A stretch of 64,000 bases of DNA, from positions 3,416,977 through 3,480,976 of the forward strand of contig NC_020167.2 in assembly GCF_000224145.3 (NCBI RefSeq), given 5' to 3'. Shown piece after piece: positions 1 through 12,200 of this stretch (positions within the stretch are counted from its first letter, which is position 1; every line of letters begins with the position of its first letter). The notes beneath the pieces are model-generated. The model saw nothing but the letters and a program-made list of their open reading frames with translations. It made no database searches and was not told the DNA's origin. The stretch comes from Ciona intestinalis (Eukaryota; Chordata; Ascidiacea; Phlebobranchia; Cionidae). The translations under genes were made by a program, and so were the position numbers.

Positions 1-169
1 CCCATAAAAAAGTCCGTTATAATTTCCATTAAATATGACAGTCCGAAAAAAATCTAGCAGAAATAGCGCGGTCGAAGATTACATTTCCTTAGTAGTTTTG
101 TATTACATGTATAAACACTGTTTTGTCAACAAAATATGGCGCAAAGGGTCGGCTACTCCGATTTACAAA

Positions 170-219
170 NNNNNNNNNNNNNNNNNNNNNNNNNNNNNNN
201 NNNNNNNNNNNNNNNNNNN
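170..219. other. Assembly gap (50 N)
   Basis: Placeholder gap. Sequence before it (1-169) recurs after it (426-570). Confidence 0.99.
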
Positions 220-299
220 TCCCGTACGCATTTCTCCTTGATGACGTTATTAGTTTTACGTTAAAGCAATCAGGGGTGCATGAGTTTGTCGCAACAACT

Positions 300-341
300 T
301 TAAGGGTTCACCAACCCCAAAAAGGTTGAAGAACACTGTTC
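300..341 (-). mobile_element. hAT-like terminus (partial element)
   Basis: Read on the minus strand it begins CAGTGTTCTTCAACCTTTTT, close to the CAGTGGTTCTCAACCTTTT end of many hAT elements. The other end would lie toward or beyond the gap at 170-219. Confidence 0.45.
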
Positions 342-576
342 TAGAGCACCGCTGTTCAACTGTATAGCAGATAAAGGTCCAGTTACACAAGTTTGTTCGT
401 TATAACTCCCAAATACTACATAGCTCCCATAAAAAAGTCTATTATAATTTCCATTAAATATGACAGTCCCCAAAAAATCCAGCAGAAATAGCGCGGTCGA
501 ACATTACAATGTATAAACACTGTTTTATCAACAAAATATGGCGCAAAACGCCGGCTACTCCGATTTACAAACTATA

Positions 577-778
577 TATACAGTAGGATGGGGAAAGATG
601 GGACACTTTTTAACTCTATTTTCTCCTCCCATTTAGTAGTAAACAAAGAACATTCAAAGAAATATGAAACTATGTCCTCATGACTCTCATAGACCGTTGT
701 TAATTGTTTAATACACGATCAGGATTTCTGGATATTATGTGCTAAAGGTGTCCCATCTTCCCCCACCCGCTACTATAT
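577..778 (-). mobile_element. Palindromic MITE, copy 1
   Basis: About 200 bp with TIRs of about 27 bp: TAGTAGGGTGGGGGAAGATG at one end and its inverse at the other. The interior reads CTCTATTTTCTC then TAGTAGTAAACAAAGAAC. I call the orientation in which CACATAATATCC comes first plus; this copy is the reverse. A and T bases flank it, fitting a TA or TATA target. Confidence 0.85.
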
Positions 779-2072
779 TAACAAAAAAACGCTAAGAAAA
801 CTATCTCGAGTTTCCACTAACATACCCGCTGATTATTCGAATAAGCAGAAATAACAAAACTACGGTTTTATTTCCGTAAATACTGAGACAGATAAGGTCT
901 GGATTCAACACGGAAAGGCCAAGTAGCCCTGATTTGAAGGTCCCGCATACAGTTTGACTGACGTTAGTAAACAAAACTCTTAAGTTATCTTGCAACTTTT
1001 GCGGTTTGAACGAAAGTAAATCTTTCGCCCTAAAACTTGATTTCGCAGTAACGACTAACGGACGTATCGCTAGGTACATAAACTTCTGTTCGTTGCTTAT
1101 CTGTTTTGTGCCTAGATTTGTATCTGAAACAGAGAAAAGTCACGTGTTTGTGAGGTAACGCGAACTTCGACAGGACATAGTCCGATGCTTTACCGTGGCC
1201 ATCGTGACAGGGAGAGAAGGTATTGTTCTACAGGACATTGCAACCTATAGACCAGCATACTGCAATAGCGATACATATATTGTAATCTCTATACCTTGTT
1301 AGTCAGAGTCATTCGATATCCAACATGCCTGCGTGGTTCAGCAGTGACACATAATCCAACCGGTACCTTTAATTTCTAAAACATGCCTGTGCTGCATGGG
1401 TTGTGAATAAATTAAGCTCGATTTATCCTCGCGTGTACTGGAAAACGACAGTCGTAATAACATACGAATGCTGAATGTTTTATAGGCCTACACCTCGTGC
1501 CAGCTTACGAGTTAGGTTAAGTCTCTTGCCCAAAGATGCATACGCCCGCAATGACAGCGAAGACTAGTGTTGAATCCATTACCTCAGAGTTGTTTATATT
1601 ACAAGACACAACATTATTGGTTGTAAATAAGGTATTGAAATTACGAGACAAGAAACGTCTTCAACAGTATATATACTAATCCGTGATATCGCCCCAAAAC
1701 CATATAATTTGAGCTTGGAATAATTGGGCAACGTCTACTTTCGGGGCCCGTCTTCCCCCACTCTACTATATCTAAAGTTTATTCTCACGAAAATTATATA
1801 AATGTTTATTTTTTGCGATTAATGAATATTCCTAACTAATATATACTTTTGTTTGTTTGTTTTCATTTTACGAATAAATTCTGGGTGTTTAATTTAAACA
1901 GTGTTTAAATTTTGTGCTAGTGGCTGCATAGGACAGTAAGGTGTCTATGCCAAGGTGACTAGTAGAAACTACAAAGTATCAAAAATGGTGGCTTGAGGTT
2001 TCGTTATGCATACTGTATACTAGAATCACCTTGGTACTGAATATTTAAGTTCAAACTACAAAGGTCTGCATA

Positions 2073-2122
2073 NNNNNNNNNNNNNNNNNNNNNNNNNNNN
2101 NNNNNNNNNNNNNNNNNNNNNN
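2073..2122. other. Assembly gap (50 N)
   Basis: Placeholder gap between two copies of the same about 310-bp sequence (1759-2072 and 2170-2537). Confidence 0.99.
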
Positions 2123-2337
2123 GAACACACAAAGACGGCAGTTGGACTACTCGGTGTTTTTACGACTCTGGCTCTACTATATCTAAAGTTTATTCTTACG
2201 AAAATTATATAAATGTTTATTTTTTGCGATTAATGAATATTCCTAACTAATATATACTTTTGTTTGTTTGTTTCCGTTTTACGAATAAATTCTGGGTGTT
2301 TAATTTAAATAGTGTTTAAATTTTGTGCTAGTGGCTG

Positions 2338-2387
2338 CCACAGAAACAAAAAAGAGAAGTGTGTCTATTTCTTTTTTATTTCTGTGG
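2338..2387. mobile_element. 50-bp hairpin insertion with 6-bp target duplication
   Basis: Ends CCACAGAAACAAAAAAGA and TCTTTTTTATTTCTGTGG form an 18-bp inverted repeat with one mismatch. TGGCTG flanks both sides (2332-2337, 2388-2393) and occurs once in the empty allele at 1920-1925. It looks like a tiny nonautonomous insertion. Confidence 0.75.
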
Positions 2388-3077
2388 TGGCTGCATAGGA
2401 CAGTAAGGTGTCTATGCCATGGTGACTAGTAGAAACTACAAAGTATCAAAAATGGTGGCTTGAGGTTTCGTTATGCATACTGTATACTAGAATCACCTTG
2501 GTACTAATTATTTAAGTTCAAACTACGAAGGTCTGCATACATACAGTCGGCAGCCATACATACACCAAGGTCTAAGCAGCCAACACAATAGTGTAGAAAG
2601 CTAGCGTCTAATATCTGATGTAGATCGTAGATGTATATTCGTGCAAAAGATCTATTTGTCTTAATGGTTTAACTTTTTTGTAATGTTAATATTACTTTAC
2701 ACTTTATTAGTCAAGTCACTCAAGTCCGTATATTGCCGTTCTATGTAACTGCAATATTTCTGTAACTCTATCACAGTAAGAAAATAAGCGCAGAGACAAT
2801 GAAAATGGCCGCTATAATATCTGTATTCTAGGATCACCTTGGTCGCACAGACATCTCGCAACAAAAATCTTTTTAAGAATGTTTTCGTTTTTTAATCGGT
2901 CTTACTGCAAAACTTTTGCTGTTCGGTTATGTTTTTTAATATGATGGCACAAAGGTTTTACTGTGACGCATCTCGCAAGCTTAAAAAATACAGTAATGAT
3001 TACGAGCTGGAACAAACAATTTTATTTTTATATTTTTTAAAAACCGTTTTTGTGATGTCATTGAATTTATAGTCAGT

Positions 3078-3160
3078 TGTGGCGACCCCGGAATTGGCGG
3101 AATACAGTCAGGCGCCCCGCTCCGGGGTCGCGACCCTCGTGTTGGGGACCACGGGTTTAA
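3078..3160 (+). mobile_element. hAT-like 3' terminus (degenerate)
   Basis: Contains the perfect palindrome GGGTCGCGACCC (3125-3136) followed by GTTGGGGACCACGGG, resembling the hAT end GGTTGGGGACCACTG. No matching 5' end or target duplication is seen. Confidence 0.4.
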
Positions 3161-3275
3161 ACAATATTAAACCAAATCATAAAGTGGCAATAACTTACCA
3201 GTTACCACTTACAATCCTTTTAATCATTTTCATTATTAGAGTTAAGGTTGATCTGCCTCTGCTTGTTCTAGTAAC

Positions 3276-6200
3276 ATGGAGAGAATAAGAGAATTTTTTG
3301 GAGACCGCGGGATTCAAGGTATGTTCCTGTCCTTACTTTACTGCTTGTATCGCATGCTTTGAAAAATCGCATTCTGTAACCTCTGGTTTTTGATGATAAA
3401 TGATTGTAACTTGTCCTGTTTCACGTGGCGGGGCAATGACGGTTGTTTTATAACATAGTTGTTCTGTTTCATAAACCTCATGCCTACCTACAAGTTACTA
3501 CACAAGAAACTTTGTGAATTGGTATTTTCTTAGGGTTTTTTTATTTTACTATATTGGTGACAATTGAGACTTCACCCCATTGAAAAAAAAAGACCCCCCC
3601 CCCCAAAACCTGGGGGGGGGTTAAAGTAATTGTCAAATACTGTCCTACCAAAGGGCACATATACCCATATTAATAGCAGCAACGAGCCTTTAGCTCTTAA
3701 CCTGTTGGTTGGAGTCAAACTTACCACCATGTCACAGCACTGCGCATGATATTATTATATTTATACACCTAAATGTATGTGTTGTTGTTTTTGTTGGTGA
3801 CTAGAATTTGTATTATATTTGGTGGCGGTGTTGTATCACTTTTAGTTAAAAAAAGATGAAAAAATAGAGATAGGCATTATTCTCCATAATGGTTCAATTC
3901 TCCTACACAACAGAGGTGTCTTGATTTTCAAGTGGTTATTCAAGTTGTTTTGAGTTAAGGCTGAATAAACAGAGCCTAACGCAGCCGCCTCCTGTCTCTC
4001 TTCAGTGTAACTGAACTGACCATGCTATCTTGTAGTGATAAAAAGGTTGAATCTCCAGTGTAGCTTACAATGCGTTGGCAGCCACAGAGAAAGAGCCGCA
4101 TTGATTATGCAGTCTTGTAAGAAAAAGTTCTGACAATGTTAACTTGGCATTCCAATCAATAAGTTTTGCCAGAGTAGAGGACACAATGCGTTGAGCCTGC
4201 CAGCAGTGTTATGTTGTCTTACTTTGTTGCTCATATGGATGTTGGTGGCTAAGGTTGCTTCAAAACAGTGAAAAACTGTTAAATGTTATTGTTTTTGTTA
4301 AGAGAAAGTAGCATGCAAGTATCAGAGTACAGTTGATGTGACTGGCACGAAAAACACAATAAAAACATGTATGTAAACTGAATGAAATAAACTATGAAAT
4401 AACTATAAAAAAAAACAACATGCTTCGTAGTTGAATATTCAGTTTATTCTCATGTTGCTTTAAAAAGACAGATTGCTAAGTGGGTTTACCGATAGTTAAT
4501 TTGATTTTTTGTCCCAGTCACATTTGAGGTATGCTACTATGGAACATATAAAGCTTGAGGTGATGCCTTCAAACAGTGTAGCTCCAGCCCCTTCTGGCAA
4601 GTATATCATGTTGATGCGTTGGGCCTTTTAATGTGGATTATGCGTGATGGATGTCTCATTAATATTTCAAGCGGCTCAATTCCACCTGTTTATGGGAATA
4701 CCTTTGAAAATGTTTCTCATGTTTGTGATTAAATTTGTTTTATTTCATGCATACAGCATATCATATTATGACAATATAATAAATATGATGTTAAATACAT
4801 TAGAATTCATTTGAAATGTTGTTTCACTTCACCAAAGGACAAAAAATCATTTAAAATTATTAATTTTGTATTCAATTGCCTAGATTTATTATAGTATGGT
4901 TATACAATGTTTCATTCACACATTTAGTAATAAAATTATTGGTATCTGTTAACATATTGATGATATTATATTGTATAGAATAGTGCATGTAATTGCAGTT
5001 GGCTGAGTTGGGCCATTGAATTCCTGCTGTTTTTAGCTAATAATATGTTGGGCCATTGAATTCCTGCTGTTTTTAGCTAATAATATGTTGATGTAATTAC
5101 AGTGCCATTTGGCAACTCGAGTGTATCTGCCTCACAACAAGACAACGGAACAAGGACAATATATTTCAACCAACCGTTAGAAGAACAAACATTTTTAAAA
5201 AATGAAATCAGGTAAAATTATTGCAAAAATGCAAAGAATAAGTTTGAAAGCTCATTTTATTATTATTTCCTGCTATGCCAGGCTTGTCATCTGTGTTTGT
5301 TATTGTTTATTGTTGTTTGTAAGTTGATCAGCTTGCATTGCAGTTTTTTTGCATAGCTTTAACACAGTGAAAAATTAAAGTTTGCTTGTATTGTATGATT
5401 CCACAGCACAGGAAAATATAACTTTCTTACATTTCTGCCGTTGTTCTTGTTCGAGCAGTTCCGAAAAGTATTTAACATTTTCTTCCTCATCATCTGCATT
5501 CTGCAGGTTAGTGACATTTAAAAAGCTATTTATTTTCAATGTTATGCAATCGGAATCATAATATCAGNNNNNNNNNNNNNNNNNNNNNNNNNNNNNNNNN
5601 NNNNNNNNNNNNNNNNNAAGTGTGATTTTGGTTTCCTGAACATGTTTGTGCAGCTTAATATGTAGCTCAATGTTAATAAATAACTCATGTGCATTGTATT
5701 TGTTGATTTAACTTTACAAACTGCTGCATTGTCATTACGCACTTGGCAAATAAAATACTGTATTGCTTGCAGTGATTTTTAAACTGTTCATTTTTTAGGC
5801 AAACATTTATCACAAAAGAAAAACTGAGGAATTTTTATTTTAATAAAACAGAAAATATATATCTAAAATATATATTTTCAATTTAGGACCTCGACATGTA
5901 CTTCGAGCCGACTGACACACCAGCCATGGCTCGTACTTCAAACTTGAATGAAGAGCTCGGGCAAGTCAAGTACATTTTTTCGGACAAAACTGGGACACTT
6001 ACCGAGAACATAATGGAGTTCAAAAAGTGCTCAGTAGCTGGAATTAAGTACGGGTAAGTGGTGTTTGGTGTTGTGTTGTAACAAGTATCAGACAACCTAA
6101 AAAACATATTGATGTACAGAATTCAGTAGCATACAAGTAAACCCTTTTCTTAGTATAATGTATTCTTTAGGCCCACAACTGCTTTTACCAACAACAAAAA

Positions 6201-9200
6201 AAACTGTTTCAGTTCTCAATATTTAAATAACATTTTCTCAGTCAATATGGCCTCAATCTATAACTATATTTAAAAAAANNNNNNNNNNNNNNNNNNNNNN
6301 NNNNNNNNNNNNNNNNNNNNNNNNNNNNNNNNNNNNNNNNNNNNNNNNNNNNNNNNNNNNNNNNNNNNNNNNNNNNNNNNNNNNNNNNNNNNNNNNNNNN
6401 NNNNNNNNNNNNNNNNNNNNNNNNNNNNNNNNNNNNNNNNNNNNNNNNNNNNNNNNNNNNNNNNNNNNNNNNNNNNNNNNNNNNNNNNNNNNNNNNNNNN
6501 NNNNNNNNNNNNNNNNNNNNNNNNNNNNNNNNNNNNNNNNNNNNNNNNNNNNNNNNNNNNNNNNNNNNNNNNNNNNNNNNNNNNNNNNNNNNNNNNNNNN
6601 NNNNNNNNNNNNNNNNNNNNNNNNNNNNNNNNNNNNNNNNNNNNNNNNNNNNNNNNNNNNNNNNNNNNNNNNNNNNNNNNNNNNNNNNNNNNNNNNNNNN
6701 NNNNNNNNNNNNNNNNNNNNNNNNNNNNNNNNNNNNNNNNNNNNNNNNNNNNNNNNNNNNNNNNNNNNNNNNNNNNNNGGCCTTTTAATATGGATTATGC
6801 GTGATGGATGTCTCATTAATATTTCAAGCGGCTTAATTCCACTTGGTTATGGGAAAACCTTTGAAAATGTTTTTCATGTTTGTGATTGTTTGTGATTAAA
6901 TTTGTTTTATTTCATGCATACAGCATATCATATTATGACAATATAATAAATATGATGTTAAATACATTAGAATTCATTTGAAATGTTGTTTCACTTCACC
7001 AAGGACAAAAAATCATTTAAAATTATTAATTTTGTATTCAATTGCCTAGATTTATTATAGTATGGTTATACAATGTTTCATTCACACATTTAGTAATAAA
7101 ATTATTGGTATCTGTTAACATATTGATGATATTATATTGTATAGAATAGTGCATGTAATTGCAGTTGGCTGAGTTGGGCCATTGAATTCCTGCTGTTTTT
7201 AGCTAATAATATGTTGATGTAATTACAGTGCCATTTGGCAACTCGAGTGTATCTGCCTCACAACAAGACAACGGAACAAGAACAATATATTTCAACCAAC
7301 CGTTAGAAGAACAAACATTTTTAAAAAATGAAATCAGGTAATTGTTGCAAAAATGCAAAGAATAAGTTTGAAAGCTCATTTTATTATTACTTCCTGCTAT
7401 GCAAGGCTTGTCATCTGTGTTTGTTATTGTTTATTGTTGTTTGTAAGTTGATCAGCTTGCACTGCAGTTTTTTTGCATAGCTTTACCACAGTGAAAAATT
7501 AAAGTTTGCTTGTATTGTATGATTCCACAGCACAGGAAAATATAACTTTCTTACATTTCTGCCGTTGTTCTTGTTCGAGCAGTTCCGAAAAGTATTTAAC
7601 ATTTTCTTCCTCATCATCTGCATTCTGCAGGTTAGTGACATTTAAAAAGCTATTTATTTTCAATGTTATGCAATCGGAATCATAATATCAGTTTACAACT
7701 TCCCTTTGTATTCGCAACGCCTTGAATGCAAGCACCGCTGGTATTGGGACCCCCTTGTGTACCTGCCACTAAAAGTCAATTAGTTACGCTTCCCATCTCC
7801 GATTACAAAGCGCTGAATTTGTGTTTCATGCGGCTTAAAATGACTATGTTTTGTTCTGTATCATTAGGCAAACAGGTTAGGCTGTTTGTTTTGTGTCGCC
7901 AAGTGTTATTTAATTTTGAATTAGGTCTGTTTTTTTTTTTAAAGAAGGCTCTTTATAATATATAGCTTTTAAAGCTCCTTATTGAACACTTAATTGTTTA
8001 AAACGTTTACTTAAAACAATAGACTAATATTTCACTTCTGTTTTTAAACAATGGACATCGAAATTTAATTCATTTGTTTTTTTTAGCAAATTCCAGGTAT
8101 TTCACCGACTGGAAAATACACAACAATTGTACCTCTTGTGTTTATTCTACTTGTTGCTGCTATAAAAGAAATAGTGGAAGATTATGTGAGTAACATCCGT
8201 GCATTAATATGGTGTACATATTTTAAACTGTTTGGTGTTTTTAAGAGCTCCATAGTTGGAAAAAAGTAATTGTAAACATTAGTTCTGCTGATAGGCTGCA
8301 ATTTCACACAACATAGGGAAATTTAAATCAACGGATTAAATATTTTATGAGACTTTCCATATCTAGTTAGATCCAAGCATAAGACCTCACAACTCATTCT
8401 TATGCGTTTAAAACACTGAAAGATAAAGATTGTCTATTTTGACTTTTTCTTAAATTAACATGGTAACATATTTAATACCACTATGAGCATATGATGCTTA
8501 AAATGTCCTTTCTCAATACATGATCTTGTGGTTAAGTGCTCTAGATTGGAAAGCACAGCTTTCTATTCAAGTAGGATTGTGGTTTTATTAGGCATTACGT
8601 AATTACTTCAACCAATCCTTCAAGTTGCTTTGCTATCTAATCTCATGTCATTAGTCTGGACTTTTCAATATACTAACTCTAGGAGTGCAAGTTTCTGTTG
8701 TTAAATGTTGGAGTTGAAGTGTATATTTCTATACCATTCTTCCTTTTTATTATCTACCTAAAACAAAACCTTGTTTGTAATTTCAAAGCAGAACAAACCA
8801 TGCTTAAACTATAGTATTAAAATACAATATATTCACTCTACCTTAAAATTTCCAAATTTCCATTGTCAAGGCCCAATAGACTGGAAAACAGTTGGTTAAA
8901 TACAGATACATTCAACTTTTATATTTCCATATAAAAATAACTCCACCATTCTAAGCATGGTGTAAAATGTGAATACATCATTCCATTGTTTCAGAAACGT
9001 CACCGTGCAGATGACGCAGTTAACAATCGAAAAGTGGAAGTTTTTCGAGATGGAACTTTTGTTGAGTTAGCTTGGACCCAGGTGTGTAACACAGCAGCCC
9101 TTTCACGTTTGCTTATCAATAATGCATGGGGCGGGTTTCTAGTGTTAATTCAAGCATCGATACTCATGAAAATTATAACACTACTTTTTATGTTGTTATC

Positions 9201-12200
9201 CTATGCCTGTACGAAGCATTATAAAAATCAATAGCTGTAAAGGAACGGGAGCAGAACTATATGAAATGACGATTGTGGACAATTTTCTTTATTTTAACGT
9301 ACATGAAATATATCTAGCAGATGTTTTTAAGATAAATAGGTTCAACAGGGTAATTAGCATAAAATATTAATGAATTCCTGTTTTTTGTGGTGTTTCCATA
9401 CATGTGCCACTGAAATATGCTCCATTTACTTGACAACCTTTAGAATTCCAATTCAAAGTTGACAACAAAATGATGGCTTACCACAGCCACATAGTTTGTG
9501 GTTTCATTTTGCTCCTGAATAGAAATCACACAATGCAGCTTAGTGCGACAGTACTCTCCTTCCTATATAAACAGTTAACCATGCCGTAAAACTCAGGTTG
9601 TGGTTGGAGATATTGTAAAAGTTGTCAGTGGGAAGTTTTTTCCGGCCGACCTTATCCTACTCTCTTCAAGTGAACCACAAGCAATGTGTTACATTGAAAC
9701 TGCTAACTTGGACGGCGAAACCAACTTAAAAATACGCCAGGTATAACAAAAGTGTGCCTATGGAAATATAAATGAGGAAAACCAAAAAATAATTAAATAA
9801 AAACTGCTTTTTTTAATTTGAGAGTGCTGGAATTTTAAAAATGCCCAATTTTCTGCTCTTACACAGATTGTCTCTTCCATGTACCCAACGCTTAGTGTTT
9901 TCGTATAAATTTGCATTAATATATCATAATTTAATATATTTTAGGACTAATTTTGTTTCAAATGTGTCTGTATTAGTTTAATGTATTTTTTTTTACTTTA
10001 AATACCAGGGTATACCGGCTACAAGTGAAATACAAAGCAGTGAAGATTTGTTGCAACTGCATGGCATGATAGAATGTGAGAGTCCGAACAGACATCTCTA
10101 CAGCTTCAATGGTTCTATTAAACTCAATGAAGACAGGTTTGTTGGTTAGAAATTTTTAAAATTAAAAACTTTTGGAAGTAACATGACTTAAAGAAAGTTT
10201 GTATGCCACTTTTTTTTAAAAAAAAATCTGAAAATAAAATTCAAACGTATTGGCAACTCTCTGGTGGTTTTAGATTCTTTGCATATAAGAGTTTTTAGTT
10301 GGAAATTAAAAAAATTTAAAAACTGCTGGGAGTAACATTAGTTGAATCTGCATGTAGGCTTGTTGTTTTCTTGAAATAACATTTAACTGTACTGGATCAT
10401 TAATGCTTATCTAAATATATTACCTCTTTCCAACTTGTATAGGTTGCTTCCTCTTGGTCCTGATCAGATCTTACTGCGTGGTGCCATGCTTCGAAACACA
10501 AAGTGGATATTTGGTGTTGTTGTGTACACAGGTCATGAATCTAAGCTCATGAAAAATGCCAATCGTGCACCTCTGAAAATGTCAAATGTCGACAGAACAA
10601 CAAATATGCAGGTATAGGAAGTCTGCCTATTTTGAGCTGCCTAATAATACCTATTGCTTTAACAAACTGGTGCATGGCGTTAACCATGTAAATTGTTTGC
10701 CCAAAACACAGCACTCTCTGTTTAAAGGTTGTTCAAATTCTTTATGGGATTTTGAAGAATTTTCTGCTTTTACAAGTTTAAGTGCAAGTTCAAGTAGCTG
10801 GTATATATCAGTTCCTTGTGGGATCTGTAATGTTTATTCACACCATGTTTAGTCTGTTGGCTGCAGGTTACTCATTTCTTAGCAGCACCACAATGCTAGA
10901 TTACCATAGTTTCGGTGGTTCCTTAATTTAATTTTATAAAAAGGTTTAGTAACGCTTAGTTAGTTAAATTTTTTTATGCCAAATCCCAAACTTTTTTAAC
11001 ATTTTTCTTAACAAATATATATACTAACATTACATTGAAACTAAATGCTTTTGCACAGAAAAAAAACAATCATTTTCTTACTACATTGAAACAATAATCG
11101 GATAATCCAATATCAGTGTGTCTTATCATTTTTCTAATCAGCGATTTTATTGATTTCCCACAGATTTGGTTTCTGATGGCTGTCCTTATCGTTATATCAT
11201 TGGCCTCTGCTATTGGTAGCGAGGTGTGGAAGAAAGAGACAACTCAACGTTGGTACTTGAATGATACAGGTGAAGTGAACTTAACTTGTACAAACACAAA
11301 GGGCAGACCTCCATATTGTTTTATGTTGTTTGGTGGAATGCAGAATGCACATAATGTTCCACTGGTTTTTAGGTTTTCAGGTTTTCAGCTATTTTCAATT
11401 AGTGTTTGGCCCCCGGACACATATGCTTCCATGGCAGCCTTTAACCTTTAACCAGTATCCTCTGAATAAATAATGATTTTGCAATAAATATGTCTTGTGT
11501 GTTTGTAATATAGGTACTGGGCCGAAGGGATTTTTCATGGAGTTACTCACCTTCATAATTCTCTACAATAACCTTGTTCCCATCTCCCTACTTGTAACAC
11601 TTGAAGTGGTCAAGTTCATACAAGCAATCTTTATAAACTCTGTGAGTTGCTGTGCCTATTATTTTAAGATTTACATTTAGATGCCTTTACATCTTTATAA
11701 TTCATATTTTAAATAGTTTGCATTAGAATGCTGTTTTATAGTTTAACGACTGCCATATTTGACTTCTTTTTGTTTCGTAGTTATTTTAAAATACATGTTT
11801 TTTTTGCTGTTGATGAGAAATAAACAAAGTGTTATTTTGTTTTCTGGTTTGTGCAGCTTAATATGTAGCTCCTGTTAATAAATAACTCATGTGCATTGTA
11901 TTTGTGGATTAAACTTTACAAACTGCTGCATTGTCATTACGCTTACGCACTTGGCAAATAAAACACTGTATTGTTTGCAGTGATTTTTAAACTGTTCATT
12001 TTTTTGGCGAAAATTTATAATGTAAAAGTAAAAATTGTGGGATTTTTATTTAAATTATTTTTTTTTTAAATAAAACAAAAAACAATTTCAACATTTTTTT
12101 TGAAAAAATATGGTGATTTTTCTTTTGACTGATACACCTAGAACCTATAATAAGTATGTCTTAATATTCAGTGTTGCAGTCTTGTGTTTTCTTCAAACCA

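Larger units (their letters stand above)
1..570. repeat. Gap-flanked duplication, intergenic
   Basis: 1-169 and 426-570 share a sequence beginning CCCATAAAAAAGTC and including ATATGGCGCAAA and CGGCTACTCCGATTTACAAA. The first copy has about 25 extra bases. The 50-N gap sits between them, as in the other haplotype duplications in this window. Confidence 0.8.
1759..2537. repeat. Gap-flanked duplication with a polymorphic insertion
   Basis: 1759-2072 and 2170-2537 are near-identical apart from a 50-bp hairpin insertion in the second. Each copy holds an inverted repeat CCAAGGTGACTAGTA / TACTAGAATCACCTTGG (first copy arms about 1950-1965 and 2018-2034). A third arm, TCTAGGATCACCTTGG, lies at about 2828-2843. 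This looks like a small foldback element inside an allelic duplication. A MITE end remnant (CTTCCCCCACTCTACTATAT) precedes it at about 1750-1770. Confidence 0.8.

Noticed and set aside
801-1079. 92-residue minus-strand open frame near the left edge
   Set aside because: No recognised family, and it lies in repeat-rich intergenic DNA.
5103-6053. Exons 2, 3 and 11 as a genuine internal exon duplication or a second flippase gene
   Set aside because: Only silent coding differences, duplicated intron flanks, gap boundaries and incompatible splice phases fit alleles better.
6253-6816. Long open frames across N-runs (also 48740-49324 and 57345-58140)
   Set aside because: Their length comes from the gap; only the cadherin reading after 57967 is supported.
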